Below, piece after piece: positions 6,824 to 13,874 of a DNA stretch of 64,000 nt. The notes under the pieces are model-generated. The model was not told the origin of the DNA. It made no database searches and was given only the letters and a program-made list of their open reading frames with translations. Position numbers and translations under genes: made by a program. The stretch is from a virus. The stretch is taken from positions 62,001-126,000 of IMG/VR virus record IMGVR_UViG_3300033149_001352; one strand, given 5' to 3'. Positions within the stretch are counted from its first letter, which is position 1, and the number at the start of each line of letters is the position of its first letter.

Positions 6824-7117
6824 CTATAAACCCAGCTCATCATACGGGTCATAGTGACGCGCTGTCCATGAGTCTGGGGGTATATCTACCGTATTCCCAT
6901 ACTTATCGAATCTAGCCTTGAACTTGTGTACCTTATTATTCCAGTCATTTCCTGACATAGGGAACTCGATATACAGAGTCTCTATACCGTTAGACAAATC
7001 TATTTCCTGATGAACTATAAAGTCCTTATAGAGCTGTCTAAACTCCTCGATAGAAGCAATCGGTACACAATCTACAGGACCAAACTCGGTCTTGTCTATT
7101 ATGTCAAGTACAGACAT
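6824..7117 (-). CDS. small unknown protein
   Basis: 97 aa, acidic, mixed alpha/beta (EEFRQLYKDFIVH; GIETLYIEFPM; KVHKFKARFDKYG). It ends ARHYDPYDELGL. No recognised motif. It lies in the operon between the winged-helix-like gene and the gene at 7130. Confidence 0.5.
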   Translation of the reverse strand: MSVLDIIDKTEFGPVDCVPIASIEEFRQLYKDFIVHQEIDLSNGIETLYIEFPMSGNDWNNKVHKFKARFDKYGNTVDIPPDSWTARHYDPYDELGL

Positions 7118-7129
7118 GATAATGATAAA

Positions 7130-7441
7130 CTAGAGTATTCCCTGCTTCATCATATCCCTTATACTATCAGCAAAGATGTCCTCTAGAAACATACGCAAGC
7201 CGTAGTAGTATGCAAGGTAACCTGAACGTTGTCCCTTAAAGTGGAGCCTAAATTCCATTGGCTCTCGCTTGGGAATTATGAGCTGGAAGTCCGCCACACC
7301 TATTTCAGCTCCGTACTCGTTCAGTACATCGAAGGAGTTGTATGCACCGTAGTACTTCCTTTTATCTTCGACATCCCACTGGTAATTGATACCAGAACCG
7401 TGAGGTAGTGCCTCCTTAATCTTATCTACCTTAGTAAACAT
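7130..7441 (-). CDS. small phage-type early protein, unknown
   Basis: 103 aa with GGAGGT about 9 nt before the ATG. Segments NYQWDVEDKRKYYGAYNSFDVLNEYG and ADFQLIIPKREPMEFRLHF... (described here, positions about 19-70) form a beta-rich sheet followed by a helix pair (GLRMFLEDIFADSIRDMMK). I recall similar small early proteins in tailed phages, of unknown role. No catalytic signature. Confidence 0.55.
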   Translation of the reverse strand: MFTKVDKIKEALPHGSGINYQWDVEDKRKYYGAYNSFDVLNEYGAEIGVADFQLIIPKREPMEFRLHFKGQRSGYLAYYYGLRMFLEDIFADSIRDMMKQGIL

Positions 7442-7448
7442 CTCGTCT

Positions 7449-7559
7449 CTACCTCCACATTAACTTCTGTGTATCAGTGGTCATTAACCACTGCTGGAAG
7501 TCGAAGCTACTATCCTGTTTCATCATCTCTAAGATGTGAGTTACACTCGAGTAGTTCAT
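7449..7559 (-). CDS. 36-aa protein, unknown
   Basis: ATG at 7559 follows a perfect GAGGTGA ribosome site that also ends the upstream gene; stop TAG at 7449-7451. The product MNYSSVTHILEMMKQDSS... is helical with C-terminal WLMTTDTQKLMWR. The good ribosome site and gap-filling position support it. Confidence 0.6.
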   Translation of the reverse strand: MNYSSVTHILEMMKQDSSFDFQQWLMTTDTQKLMWR

Positions 7560-7563
7560 AAGC

Positions 7564-7749
7564 TCACCTCAGTAACTCCACTACTTTCTCTAGAGCAGAT
7601 GCTGAAGCAGTAAGTTCAGACTCTAGTTCAGAACAGAGCTTAACATAAAGCTCTCCATAGGCTTCACCTTCTTTATCGGTACAAGCTGTATCTCTAAAGA
7701 AGAGTACTGCTCTTTTGAGCCTATCTATCTCAACAATATTAAGTTCCAT
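7564..7749 (-). CDS. small helical protein, unknown
   Basis: 61 aa, all helical with heptad-like Leu spacing (IDRLKRAVLFF; YGELYVKLCSELESEL; ALEKVVELLR); likely a coiled coil or helical hairpin. CAGGTGA precedes the ATG by about 5 nt. No family recognised. Confidence 0.55.
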   Translation of the reverse strand: MELNIVEIDRLKRAVLFFRDTACTDKEGEAYGELYVKLCSELESELTASASALEKVVELLR

Positions 7750-7988
7750 AGCGTTTCACCTGAGATTACTGGGTAGGGGAACGGGGCGGGCATATTGCCT
7801 CTCTACTCTCCCCGGCGACTCAGCATCATCCCAAGCGTTCCTACGCTTGTCCACGAAGTTGTGGTCTTATACATCTTGCCACTCACCTTGGGGACGGGCT
7901 CTATAGCTGGGTCTTATTCGAGTTATGGGGTAGCTAGCAGGTTTGCTACCGGTCTCCCTTTTTGCTCCCTCTACTCTCCAGTCTCCTA
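7750..7988. other. GC-richer spacer with possible micro-ORFs
   Basis: On the minus strand, a GTG-started frame of 32 codons (ending just before the gene at 7749, tail ARPVPLPSNLR) and an overlapping ATG frame of 23 codons both exist; neither is convincing. An inverted repeat GGTAGC...GCTACC lies at about 7930-7951. The segment is richer in C+G than its surroundings and may be a remnant or regulatory leader. Confidence 0.35.
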
Positions 7989-8246
7989 TCAGCTCTCTAA
8001 TTCATCTAATGACTTTCCAGACTCCATAGAGTATTTCAATACCTCTAAGTGCTGGATAGTTGATTGGACTATACCAGAGTACCTCCTTCTTAATACCATC
8101 CTTCTATACCTCTCTAAAAGAGATATAGCGGTCTTGATTTCCTCCAGGCTCAGTGGGTCTACTTTAAAGACCGAATCGCTAATATTCTCTGGCTTAGCTG
8201 TCTTGAGCAAATTGCTCAGGTTCAGCCTTACTACTTTCTCGCCCAT
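7989..8246 (-). CDS. small helical protein, unknown
   Basis: 85 aa, helical with a basic centre (LERYRRMVLRRRYSG). The start overlaps the last 53 nt of the gene at 8194, an unusually long overlap, but codon usage and the ATG context support both. No recognised family. Confidence 0.5.
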   Translation of the reverse strand: MGEKVVRLNLSNLLKTAKPENISDSVFKVDPLSLEEIKTAISLLERYRRMVLRRRYSGIVQSTIQHLEVLKYSMESGKSLDELES

Positions 8247-8457
8247 CTTCTAACACTTCTCTAGTGAATATATCTTTTCTCTCACAACTCTTCTCGAGGC
8301 AGTCCCATACTGAAATACTCTTATGGTTGGGATAAACAGCAGAGATTATTCTCGTTGCTTCTTCCTCTGATTCAGCCTTACAATATTTAACTCGCGGGTG
8401 AGCCTTATGCTTCTCACCAAACCAGATTAGTGCCCTATAACACCTATCTTCTCCCAT
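8194..8457 (-). CDS. small unknown protein
   Basis: 87 aa from ATG 8457 (a GTG three codons earlier is the alternative). A compact alpha/beta segment (CYRALIWFGEKHK, RVKYCKAESEEEATRIISAVYP, ISVWDCLEKSCERK) resembles small phage proteins of unknown role. It overlaps the genes on both sides. Confidence 0.5.
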   Translation of the reverse strand: MGEDRCYRALIWFGEKHKAHPRVKYCKAESEEEATRIISAVYPNHKSISVWDCLEKSCERKDIFTREVLEDGRESSKAEPEQFAQDS

Positions 8458-8611
8458 CTTTCTCACAAGCTGTAATTGTTACCAACTGGAAATGAGTGAT
8501 GTCTCCCTCTAGCTCAGCCTTAGCTAAGACTCTGAGTACCTTATTCCTAGCTTCTGCAAGAGTATCTCCCTCTACCCGCAATATCACAGAGAATGTTCTT
8601 TCCTCTCCCAT
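8444..8611 (-). CDS. small unknown protein
   Basis: 55 aa from ATG 8611, chosen because AGGTGG lies six bases upstream and because the longer frame overlaps the neighbour. The product MGEERTFSVILRVEG... is a beta-alpha-beta unit (SVILRVEG, LAEARNKVLRVLAKAEL, HFQLVTITAC). Function unknown. Confidence 0.55.
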   Translation of the reverse strand: MGEERTFSVILRVEGDTLAEARNKVLRVLAKAELEGDITHFQLVTITACEKDGRR

Positions 8612-8642
8612 AATAACCACCTGATAATCTTTAGGCTTGTTC

Positions 8643-8846
8643 TTAAGACTTATCCCTAAGTGTGTGACTGGTAACAATAATGTTCTTAGTGATAAGTGCC
8701 TCTGGATTCTTCAGACCATTTAGCTGGTCCTGCCAGGACAGACGCAGAGGGTGTTTCTTACCAATTAAGCTATAGCCTAACCTCTTCCTGATGTACTCCA
8801 TTAACTCTCGATATGAAGTGAATACAACTATCTGAGCTGGAGCCAT
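8643..8846 (-). CDS. small protein; frame extends upstream into a zinc ribbon
   Basis: The ATG at 8846 gives 67 aa (MAPAQIVVFTSYREL...). The same frame is open upstream to a TAG at about 8963 and there encodes CAKCWEIWG and CTLC, i.e. two Cys pairs about 30 residues apart, the second ending directly at the ATG. The real protein therefore probably begins further upstream, but no ATG, GTG, TTG or CTG is in frame there. Either an ATT start or a one-base error in the TTATTATTT tract would explain this. A GGAGGA lies at 8965-8970. Confidence 0.5.
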   Translation of the reverse strand: MAPAQIVVFTSYRELMEYIRKRLGYSLIGKKHPLRLSWQDQLNGLKNPEALITKNIIVTSHTLRDKS

Positions 8847-8983
8847 ACAGAGAGTACAGGTATAATCATTACCGAATGGTAATGAAGCTACATATAATCT
8901 CCTGTTGTTAGCTCCCCATATTTCCCAGCACTTAGCACAATAATAAAATTGAACCAGCTCTATTCCTCCTAACTCTCGTTCAT

Positions 8984-9259
8984 CTAATACTTATCGAATA
9001 TGTTGCTGGTCTTTCTCTCTATTCCATCTCCTCTAAGGGAAGGAGCCAATCCCTCCAGCTCTAGCAAGCCTTCCCTAATATCTCCATCCTGAGACTCTAA
9101 GAAAGAATCTCTCTCGAGATGAATAGTTAGACCATCTCTGTCTGGTTCATTGTGTCTGAAATGAATCCTTATCCCGACGGCAGTCCGTACCGTCTCAACA
9201 TAGGTATACTCGCCTATGATACCCGACACATGACCAGACTTTATCCATATAGCAGACAT
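8984..9259 (-). CDS. small unknown protein
   Basis: 91 aa starting MSAIWIKSGHVSG. The N-terminal half is strand-rich (IGEYTYVETVRTAVGIRIHF) and the C-terminal half acidic (REGLLELEGLAPS). The ATG lies close to the stop of the next gene upstream (9259). No family recognised. Confidence 0.5.
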   Translation of the reverse strand: MSAIWIKSGHVSGIIGEYTYVETVRTAVGIRIHFRHNEPDRDGLTIHLERDSFLESQDGDIREGLLELEGLAPSLRGDGIERKTSNIFDKY

Positions 9260-9513
9260 TAGTTAAACCCTACATCATCCATTATCTCATCGACTAGCGT
9301 TGCAATATCATCGAATCTAACTTCAAGTACCTTGAGTAATCTATCATCTTCATCGGTAATAACCGGCAATATTAGATTCTCTAAAACTACCTCTAGCGTT
9401 GCTAGAGTAGTGTGTATCTGCTGTCTATTCTCTAGAATGGAGAATATACGAGGAATCATATCTACGACTGCACCTGGATATATGCGCCTAATAGACTTCT
9501 TGTACTCTTCCAT
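9259..9513 (-). CDS. small helical protein, unknown
   Basis: 84 aa with AGGAGAGAGAAGTAA directly before the ATG (good ribosome site). Entirely helical and acidic toward the C-terminus (LLKVLEVRFDDIATLVDEIMDD). No recognised family. Confidence 0.55.
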   Translation of the reverse strand: MEEYKKSIRRIYPGAVVDMIPRIFSILENRQQIHTTLATLEVVLENLILPVITDEDDRLLKVLEVRFDDIATLVDEIMDDVGFN

Positions 9514-9533
9514 TTACTTCTCTCTCCTAAGTG

Positions 9534-9650
9534 TTACTCACACTTATCTTCTCGGGGATTCTCTAACCCACAGAACGGCTGGCGACTGCACCACCTGTCC
9601 TGATAATTGGGGTCGAATCCAATCTTGGTCATACATTCTGTACAACTCAT
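9534..9650 (-). CDS. 38-aa Cys-rich protein
   Basis: ATG at 9650 with AGGAGTT seven bases upstream; TAA at 9534-9536. The product MSCTECMTKIGFDPNYQDR... contains CTEC, then WC, FC and a final C, enough for one zinc site. Well placed between two accepted genes. Confidence 0.6.
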   Translation of the reverse strand: MSCTECMTKIGFDPNYQDRWCSRQPFCGLENPREDKCE

Positions 9651-9700
9651 TGGTTCCAACTCCTGTTGGAGAATAATAAGAGAAGAAACCAGCTATCGGT

Positions 9701-9850
9701 CTATCTCTTGCCCTTCTCAGTCTTGGTCTTCTTCTCGAATATGAGGCGGATAGTAGGTGCTTCTTCTACACGCTTAACCAGTTCGCAGTACTCTATTACC
9801 GTCATGTTAGGCGGGTAATGTACTCTACCGCGCCATCCTCTCTTTCCCAT
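9701..9850 (-). CDS. 49-aa basic protein, unknown
   Basis: The ATG at 9850 overlaps the TAA of the upstream gene (TAATG), and TAG is at 9701-9703. The product begins MGKRGWRGRVHYPPNMTVIEYC and ends in a Lys-rich tail (FEKKTKTEKGKR). Basic at both ends; possibly nucleic-acid-associated. The coupled start is good support. Confidence 0.6.
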   Translation of the reverse strand: MGKRGWRGRVHYPPNMTVIEYCELVKRVEEAPTIRLIFEKKTKTEKGKR

Positions 9851-10329
9851 TATTCTTCAATCTCCACCCGTATTGTGAACCTGGGTATCTTATCTGGTGT
9901 AATCTTTCTCGTGCTCTTTCTCTTTTCAGTCACCTGAGTGACTGTATGCTTTCTGTAGTACTCCTTAAGCTGTCTATTCCTCTCCACCAACATAGCAGAT
10001 ATATCTTGATTCAATAGCTTAAGACGAGCCTTTATTTCTTCCATATCAGCCCTGCGGTCAGCTATCGCCGCATTGTACTTTATTATCATATCCCTAGCCC
10101 TTCTACTACTAAAGACCGGACTAACTAGGGGACAATATGAAGGTAGCTTCTTGTCCTTGATATACTCTTTAAGATTGAAACCCTCATCGAGACACACCAT
10201 GTTCTTACAGAGTGAACAGTTCCAATCCATCTTTTTAGGTCTGGGTTTAGGCTTGGAACCACTCACCCTTGGTCTCGGTGCTGGGGGCACTGGGACTTTA
10301 ACAGCTACTATCTTTTCTTTACTACTCAT
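9850..10329 (-). CDS. unknown protein: Pro-rich tail, Cys site, coiled coil
   Basis: 159 aa. Residues 1-33 are Pro/Lys/Arg-rich. A Cys cluster (CSLCKNMVC at about 38-46, then C66) follows. A long helix at about 75-130 (ARDMIIKYNAAIADRRADME..., KARLKLLNQDI) is probably a coiled coil, and a basic C-terminal tail precedes a strand (RFTIRVEIEE). The layout suggests an adaptor or nucleic-acid-bound protein. Function not recognised. Confidence 0.55.
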   Translation of the reverse strand: MSSKEKIVAVKVPVPPAPRPRVSGSKPKPRPKKMDWNCSLCKNMVCLDEGFNLKEYIKDKKLPSYCPLVSPVFSSRRARDMIIKYNAAIADRRADMEEIKARLKLLNQDISAMLVERNRQLKEYYRKHTVTQVTEKRKSTRKITPDKIPRFTIRVEIEE

Positions 10330-10724
10330 GTAAGCACCTCTTTCAGTCTGTCAAGCAGGTTAATCACCTGCTTAGATAGTAGCTTATTGTCTAGGTGCTT
10401 ACCTTTTACCAATTCCCATAGGAAATAAGATGTCTCTACCTTAACTCTAGGTGTATTAATTCTTTCACTTATAATCAGGGGGCTACCGTCAAATTGCCAG
10501 AACGTGCGTGTCTTGGTCTTGACTGGTTTAATCTTAATAGCTGTATAATCTTTACCGTAGTGTAGGTTTAGGTCGTACCTACCTACCCTAACAATATCTC
10601 CCCGTAATAACCTACCTATCTTTCCTCTAGTAGACTTTATCGGGGTATATTTAGGTACAACTACATTAACAACCTTTAGGAGATTACCCTGCTCCTGCTC
10701 TATTAGCTCTTGTTCTCCTTCCAC
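10326..10724 (-). CDS. unknown protein with VVVPKYTPIKS motif
   Basis: 132 aa from a GTG at 10724. The acidic N-terminus (EGEQELIEQEQGN) is followed by VVVPKYTPIKS, similar to the motif of the protein at 5116-5451, then a basic beta-rich domain (YDLNLHYGKDYTAIKIKPVK) and C-terminal helices. It is the first gene of the left array; the AGCTCTCG repeats lie just upstream. Confidence 0.55.
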   Translation of the reverse strand: MEGEQELIEQEQGNLLKVVNVVVPKYTPIKSTRGKIGRLLRGDIVRVGRYDLNLHYGKDYTAIKIKPVKTKTRTFWQFDGSPLIISERINTPRVKVETSYFLWELVKGKHLDNKLLSKQVINLLDRLKEVLT

Positions 10725-10826
10725 TGCCCAGCACCTTACTTATTAGCTCTCGTTAATCGTGTTAAACCAGCTCTCGGAAATATATTAGCTCTCGTCGGTA
10801 ATTGCCGATTAACTCCAGCTCTAGCT
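10704..10826. repeat. iterated AGCTCTCG motif
   Basis: TTAGCTCTCG (10743-10752), CCAGCTCTCG (about 10768-10777), ATTAGCTCTCG (about 10784-10794), plus weaker copies near 10704 (TTAGCTCTTG) and 10815 (CCAGCTCTAG). Spacing is irregular (17-41 nt). They sit between the first gene of the left array and the end of the gene at 10889, so they are candidate regulatory iterons for the array promoter. Confidence 0.45.
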
Positions 10827-10849
10827 GATAAAATCGTTATGATAGAATA

Positions 10850-10857
10850 TAAAAAAG
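10850..10857 (-). terminator. T-run terminator candidate
   Basis: A run of six T on the minus strand just past the stop of the gene at 10889, within an A/T-rich stretch. Short T-runs are the usual archaeal (and viral) intrinsic stop signal. Confidence 0.4.
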
Positions 10858-10888
10858 GGAATGGGTATCTCCACACTCGCCGGTTCCC

Positions 10889-11149
10889 CTATCCGAGTGT
10901 AAAGATAACCTTTTCTTTGCCTTCGGACATAGCTTCACGGAATTTGTCTATGACTTCGGGGAACCAGAATTCCGCTAACTCTTTAGCCACTGCAGTTCTT
11001 TCGTAGTTGGGGAAGGTGTTATTGAGGGCTATCTTATGTGAATCCTCCTCGAAGGTCACATAGATTTTGGCGGGAAGGTCACCGGTTCGTACCTGTGTGG
11101 GTATGCGAAGGCTAACATTCGTTTCCTTTTCGTTGGGTTTTGCCGACAT
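10889..11149 (-). CDS. small unknown protein of the leaderless block
   Basis: 86 aa starting MSAKPNEKETNVSLR. Strand-rich N-terminus (VSLRIPTQVRTG, PAKIYVTFEED) and a helical, charged C-terminus (VIDKFREAMSEGKEKVIF). The palindromic TATA-like box TTTATAAA lies about 34-41 nt upstream and no Shine-Dalgarno is seen. Function unknown. Confidence 0.6.
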   Translation of the reverse strand: MSAKPNEKETNVSLRIPTQVRTGDLPAKIYVTFEEDSHKIALNNTFPNYERTAVAKELAEFWFPEVIDKFREAMSEGKEKVIFTLG

Positions 11150-11182
11150 AACGCATCAGCGTTCTAATAGCGGTTCAATGGA

Positions 11183-11190
11183 TTTATAAA
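11183..11190 (-). promoter_or_regulatory. TATA-like box for the gene at 10889
   Basis: TTTATAAA in otherwise moderately GC-rich DNA, 34-41 nt before the ATG at 11149. Matches the archaeal TATA consensus and the placement seen at other genes in this block. Confidence 0.55.
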
Positions 11191-11509
11191 CCTATCGCCG
11201 CCCATCGCCCTAACGCTACTACCACCATTCTTCTACGGTTAATCTGATTATTCTATCTTTAACATAATAATATACCCTATACATACATACATACCCTACA
11301 CCCTACTTATGATAGCTATCGGTCAATCGGTGATTAATCTGTCGTTGGTCAACCTTTCATAAATCAATCAGCTAAGTCGTAAACAGCTAAGTCGTAAGTC
11401 GTAAACAGTTGACACAACTTTACAATTGATTGAGGCGGTTTCCTTTACTGATTTACTGATTGAAACGGTTTTACACAAGACCGTTTCTATAAGGAAATAA
11501 AAGGGGTAT
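11191..11509. other. non-coding stretch with direct repeats
   Basis: No ORF. Contains a CATA/CCCTA-rich tract (about 11272-11306), two tandem copies of CAGCTAAGTCGTAA (11369-11382 and 11384-11397) followed by GTCGTAAACAG (11398-11408), and the GAAACGG palindrome at 11462-11487. The longest gene-free segment in this part of the window; candidates are a replication origin, a small RNA or a regulatory hub. Confidence 0.5.
11462..11487. promoter_or_regulatory. GAAACGG palindrome, copy 1
   Basis: Arms GAAACGG and CCGTTTC separated by 12 bp, with core TTACACAA. It lies 3' of the gene at 11510 and about 270 bp upstream of the TATA box for 10889; no TATA box follows it directly. Part of a four-copy family (12403, 12775, 14647). 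Confidence 0.7.
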
Positions 11510-11845
11510 TTAGGATATTCTCCTTATCCATTGTTGGGGATGTATTGGTTTGTTTATTCTACTCATGTCTATGATACACGCTTTACAGTCTGATACAGAT
11601 ATGGTTACGCCCCTGTTGGTACAATACAGCTCGGTTGAATCACCAATTAACCATATCTCTATGTACGGGCATTGGAACCGACCGCGTGTAAGACAACCGT
11701 TCATCTTCTCTAATTCCTTTATGCGGTTCTGTATATATTCTATCTCTCTGGTTCTGTCCCTATCTGTAAGTGTCTGTTGGTATTCTAATTCCATGTATAA
11801 ACCATGTAGACTTAGACTGTCTATCATATCCTTAAACTCTAACAT
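11510..11845 (-). CDS. coiled-coil protein with C-terminal Cys cluster
   Basis: 111 aa. The N-terminal half is a predicted coiled coil (TREIEYIQNRIKELEKMNG); the C-terminal half has C51, C59, C75 and C88 in a spaced pattern (QCPYIEIW, LYCTNRG, DCKAC) suggesting a metal site. The ATG overlaps the upstream stop (TAATG), so it is coupled to the winged-helix-like gene. Function unknown. Confidence 0.6.
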   Translation of the reverse strand: MLEFKDMIDSLSLHGLYMELEYQQTLTDRDRTREIEYIQNRIKELEKMNGCLTRGRFQCPYIEIWLIGDSTELYCTNRGVTISVSDCKACIIDMSRINKPIHPQQWIRRIS

Positions 11846-12357
11846 TATATCGCCTCTATTATGCTGTGTGTAGGTGTTAGCTCTTGTAGTGCCGAAGGTA
11901 GTGATTCATCCACCATCTTAGGCGGGTAAGATATAGGATATGCTAAGTGCATCCCTGTCCTCGTTAATTCATAATACGTTAGTTTATCCCATCTTTTCTT
12001 TTTAGACTCACGGTTCCTAATCCTTAATACACTTCTTATTTCTATTATCCCTAACTCTAAGAGTGTAAGAATAACCTTAGTAGCTGTAAACTCTGTTATG
12101 TCTCTTAGCTTATAGTGCTTACGTAATCTTATCTCCAGTTCCTTTCGTTGGAAAGGCTTACCGTAGATTAACCTAAGTAGCTTCCTGTCTATGTTAATGG
12201 GTTGTTCTATATTCATTAACTCTCGCTGTATCCGTAAAGCATAGCCTACGCTTAGTTTACCGTGTTCTCTCATATGTTCTAGTTTTTGTTGTAGCTGTGG
12301 GGATATGCTACCTTTGGATACAGTCTTAGGGAGTTTCGGCATAGTGTTGACTGACAT
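11845..12357 (-). CDS. winged-helix-like DNA-binding protein
   Basis: 170 aa starting MSVNTMPKLPKTV. The basic N-terminus and helices at about 60-110 (IDRKLLRLIYGKPFQRKELE, TEFTATKVILTLLELGIIEI) are followed by a basic wing-like hairpin (KKKRWDKLTYYELTRTGM), reading as a winged helix. It is the first gene after a GAAACGG palindrome and a TTAAATA box 25-31 nt before the ATG, so it probably belongs to the palindrome-controlled set. Confidence 0.6.
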   Translation of the reverse strand: MSVNTMPKLPKTVSKGSISPQLQQKLEHMREHGKLSVGYALRIQRELMNIEQPINIDRKLLRLIYGKPFQRKELEIRLRKHYKLRDITEFTATKVILTLLELGIIEIRSVLRIRNRESKKKRWDKLTYYELTRTGMHLAYPISYPPKMVDESLPSALQELTPTHSIIEAI

Positions 12358-12381
12358 AGTGGATAAACGACATCGGATAGC

Positions 12382-12428
12382 TATTTAACACTTTGCATTA
12401 ATGAAACGGCTTTACACAAGACCGTATT
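12382..12428 (-). promoter_or_regulatory. promoter with GAAACGG palindrome, copy 2
   Basis: TTAAATA (minus strand, 12382-12388) lies 25-31 nt before the ATG at 12357 with no ribosome site between, typical of a leaderless archaeal transcript. The palindrome (12403-12428, core TTACACAA, right arm degenerate CCGTATT) starts 14 bp upstream of the TATA box, where an activator or repressor could contact the transcription machinery. Confidence 0.7.
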
Positions 12429-12437
12429 ATGTTGTCA

Positions 12438-12731
12438 TTAACATACTCTCTTACCATGTATAGGGTGGTATTCCCCTATGTTGATTATATGAGGGGGTAG
12501 AGTCCTTAATCCGTTTACAAATCCTATACGTTCCATCTCTCGATAAAGGTTCTGTATAGGCTTAGTAACTACAACATTAAACGGCTTCGTGAGTGGGGCA
12601 TTATCCTCATACAGATATGTGCCTCTGCTTAGACTCCTTAGATGAGTTAAGCTCTCGACTTTGATAAATCTCTGAGTGAATAAGGTTTGAGTGTATATTG
12701 GCGTCATCGTAAACTCTATTGTTGACGACAT
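12438..12731 (-). CDS. small unknown protein
   Basis: 97 aa starting MSSTIEFTMTPIYTQ. Mixed strands and helices, no Cys cluster. It is expressed from a TTAAATA box (12756-12762) with the palindrome just upstream and no Shine-Dalgarno. No family recognised. Confidence 0.6.
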   Translation of the reverse strand: MSSTIEFTMTPIYTQTLFTQRFIKVESLTHLRSLSRGTYLYEDNAPLTKPFNVVVTKPIQNLYREMERIGFVNGLRTLPPHIINIGEYHPIHGKRVC

Positions 12732-12755
12732 TGGGTAAGAAGAAAGAGAATAGAG

Positions 12756-12800
12756 TATTTAACACTTCCTACATGAAACGGCTTTGTGTAAGACCGTTTC
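12756..12800 (-). promoter_or_regulatory. promoter with GAAACGG palindrome, copy 3
   Basis: TTAAATA at 12756-12762 (25-31 nt before the ATG at 12731) and a perfect-arm palindrome at 12775-12800 whose core reads TTGTGTAA, the reverse complement of the core in copies 1 and 2. Spacing from palindrome to TATA (12 bp) is almost the same as in copy 2. Confidence 0.7.
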
Positions 12801-12812
12801 ATAAAGGAATAG

Positions 12813-12856
12813 ATAGGTTAAGGGTTATGTCAGCGATTATATTGCCCTCAACCTAT
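12813..12856. repeat. 12-bp imperfect inverted repeat
   Basis: ATAGGTTAAGGG (12813-12824) and CCCTCAACCTAT (12845-12856), one mismatch, 20-nt loop, between the end of the zinc-ribbon gene at 12912 and the palindrome-controlled promoter. Could terminate transcription from 12912 or bind a regulator. Confidence 0.45.
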
Positions 12857-12911
12857 CCGAACATATAGCTTATGGAGTATATTTAAGATTATCGAAATAA
12901 AGGGGGAAGTG

Positions 12912-13184
12912 TTATCTATTGTATTTGTGTCTATACTTATTTCTCTTATGGACATAAGACCCCTTAGTATTTCCGTGGATAGTATAAGCTGTTTCAAACA
13001 ACTTATTATCTATCTGTGTTTGGGTTTCAGCTAAACATGAGTTATACTCTGTCACTCTTACTTTACCCCTACACCGTGGACATCTTACAACAGTGCCCAA
13101 TCTATCAACGGCGTGAGTAAAGATATATCCACATACCTTACCCCTCTTATTTCTGTTTAAACAGCGTATAAGGCGGTTAGGCAT
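12912..13184 (-). CDS. zinc-ribbon protein
   Basis: 90 aa. Cysteines C9, C18, C35 and C38 (RCLNRNKRGKVCGYIF and VVRCPRCRGKVRV) give a zinc ribbon with a knuckle CPRC; a basic, Asn/Tyr-rich tail follows (HKRNKYRHKYNR). Phage Com- or transcription-factor-like zinc ribbons look similar. The start touches the stop of the membrane protein gene upstream. DNA or RNA binding is likely. Confidence 0.65.
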   Translation of the reverse strand: MPNRLIRCLNRNKRGKVCGYIFTHAVDRLGTVVRCPRCRGKVRVTEYNSCLAETQTQIDNKLFETAYTIHGNTKGSYVHKRNKYRHKYNR

Positions 13185-13510
13185 TAGGGCTGTATCTCCG
13201 TTAAGTTATATCGTGGTTCTCTGTTGTTGAGTGCGTCCATGTATCCCTCATAATATCCACTTAAGCGTCCGTTTTGATATGATACATGATAAGCGTCCAT
13301 CCATCCCTTCAATGACTGTTTAGTATTATTTAGTATCTCCGTTGTTAGTTGGTGAGTCTTTAGCAGTTTATCGTATTCGTTAGTTAGTGCTTTATTCTCT
13401 GTCTCTAATTCTTCTATACATTCCCTTAATGGAGTTATCTGTGTCTGATATAGAAAGGAAAGAAATAGGAGATTAAAGGCTATGGGTATAGCGTAGTATT
13501 TCTTACGCAT
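13184..13510 (-). CDS. membrane-anchored coiled-coil protein
   Basis: 108 aa. MRKK is followed by a hydrophobic segment (about residues 5-21, YAIPIAFNLLFLSF) that would act as a signal anchor, then a coiled coil (IEELETENKALTNEYDKLLK, about 30-65) and a polar C-terminus. The bulk would face the outside. Possible roles include envelope interaction or lysis accessory; none is proven. Overlaps the next gene by 8 nt. Confidence 0.6.
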   Translation of the reverse strand: MRKKYYAIPIAFNLLFLSFLYQTQITPLRECIEELETENKALTNEYDKLLKTHQLTTEILNNTKQSLKGWMDAYHVSYQNGRLSGYYEGYMDALNNREPRYNLTEIQP

Positions 13511-13874
13511 CTAACCACTCACCATAACCGTGACTCTGTAACCATTGAGTATAGGCTTTCACTGTGTCTTTATCGTGGTCTGTGTTTATCGTAAAACCAT
13601 TCGACGTAAGATATTGGTGAACATTGATAAAGTCTAAGGCATAGGGTGTTCTCTTAATCATTGGAGCTAAACCCCATAAATCGTAGTCGTTATCTTCCTC
13701 AACCACATGGATAGATAGGTAGCCGCCAACATAATGTATCATGGCTGTATGTTTGTGTTCATTATTGAACATTAAGTAGTAACCGCTTAGTGAAACGGAT
13801 ATGGGACGTAGGTAGTGATTAGAGAATAACATTAGCTTCTCTTTAGTGTCTGTTACCTCAGCATAAGTCATCAT
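13503..13874 (-). CDS. unknown protein, possible paralogue of 13871
   Basis: 123 aa from ATG 13874, which overlaps the TGA of the upstream gene. It shares the pattern HTAMIHYVGGYLSIHV with DTAMIHIKTND...LTIYV in the protein at 13871, suggesting an old duplication. Otherwise strand-rich with a C-terminal helix (KDTVKAYTQWLQSHG). No family recognised. Confidence 0.55.
   Translation of the reverse strand: MMTYAEVTDTKEKLMLFSNHYLRPISVSLSGYYLMFNNEHKHTAMIHYVGGYLSIHVVEEDNDYDLWGLAPMIKRTPYALDFINVHQYLTSNGFTINTDHDKDTVKAYTQWLQSHGYGEWLDA

Noticed and set aside
7715-8253. Plus-strand ORFs of 63 and 152 codons
   Set aside because: Antisense to accepted minus-strand genes (7989-8457), no ribosome site, Ser/Leu-rich as expected for antisense reading.
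11272-11408. CRISPR array
   Set aside because: Repeats are only 4-15 bp and tandem without spacers of uniform length.
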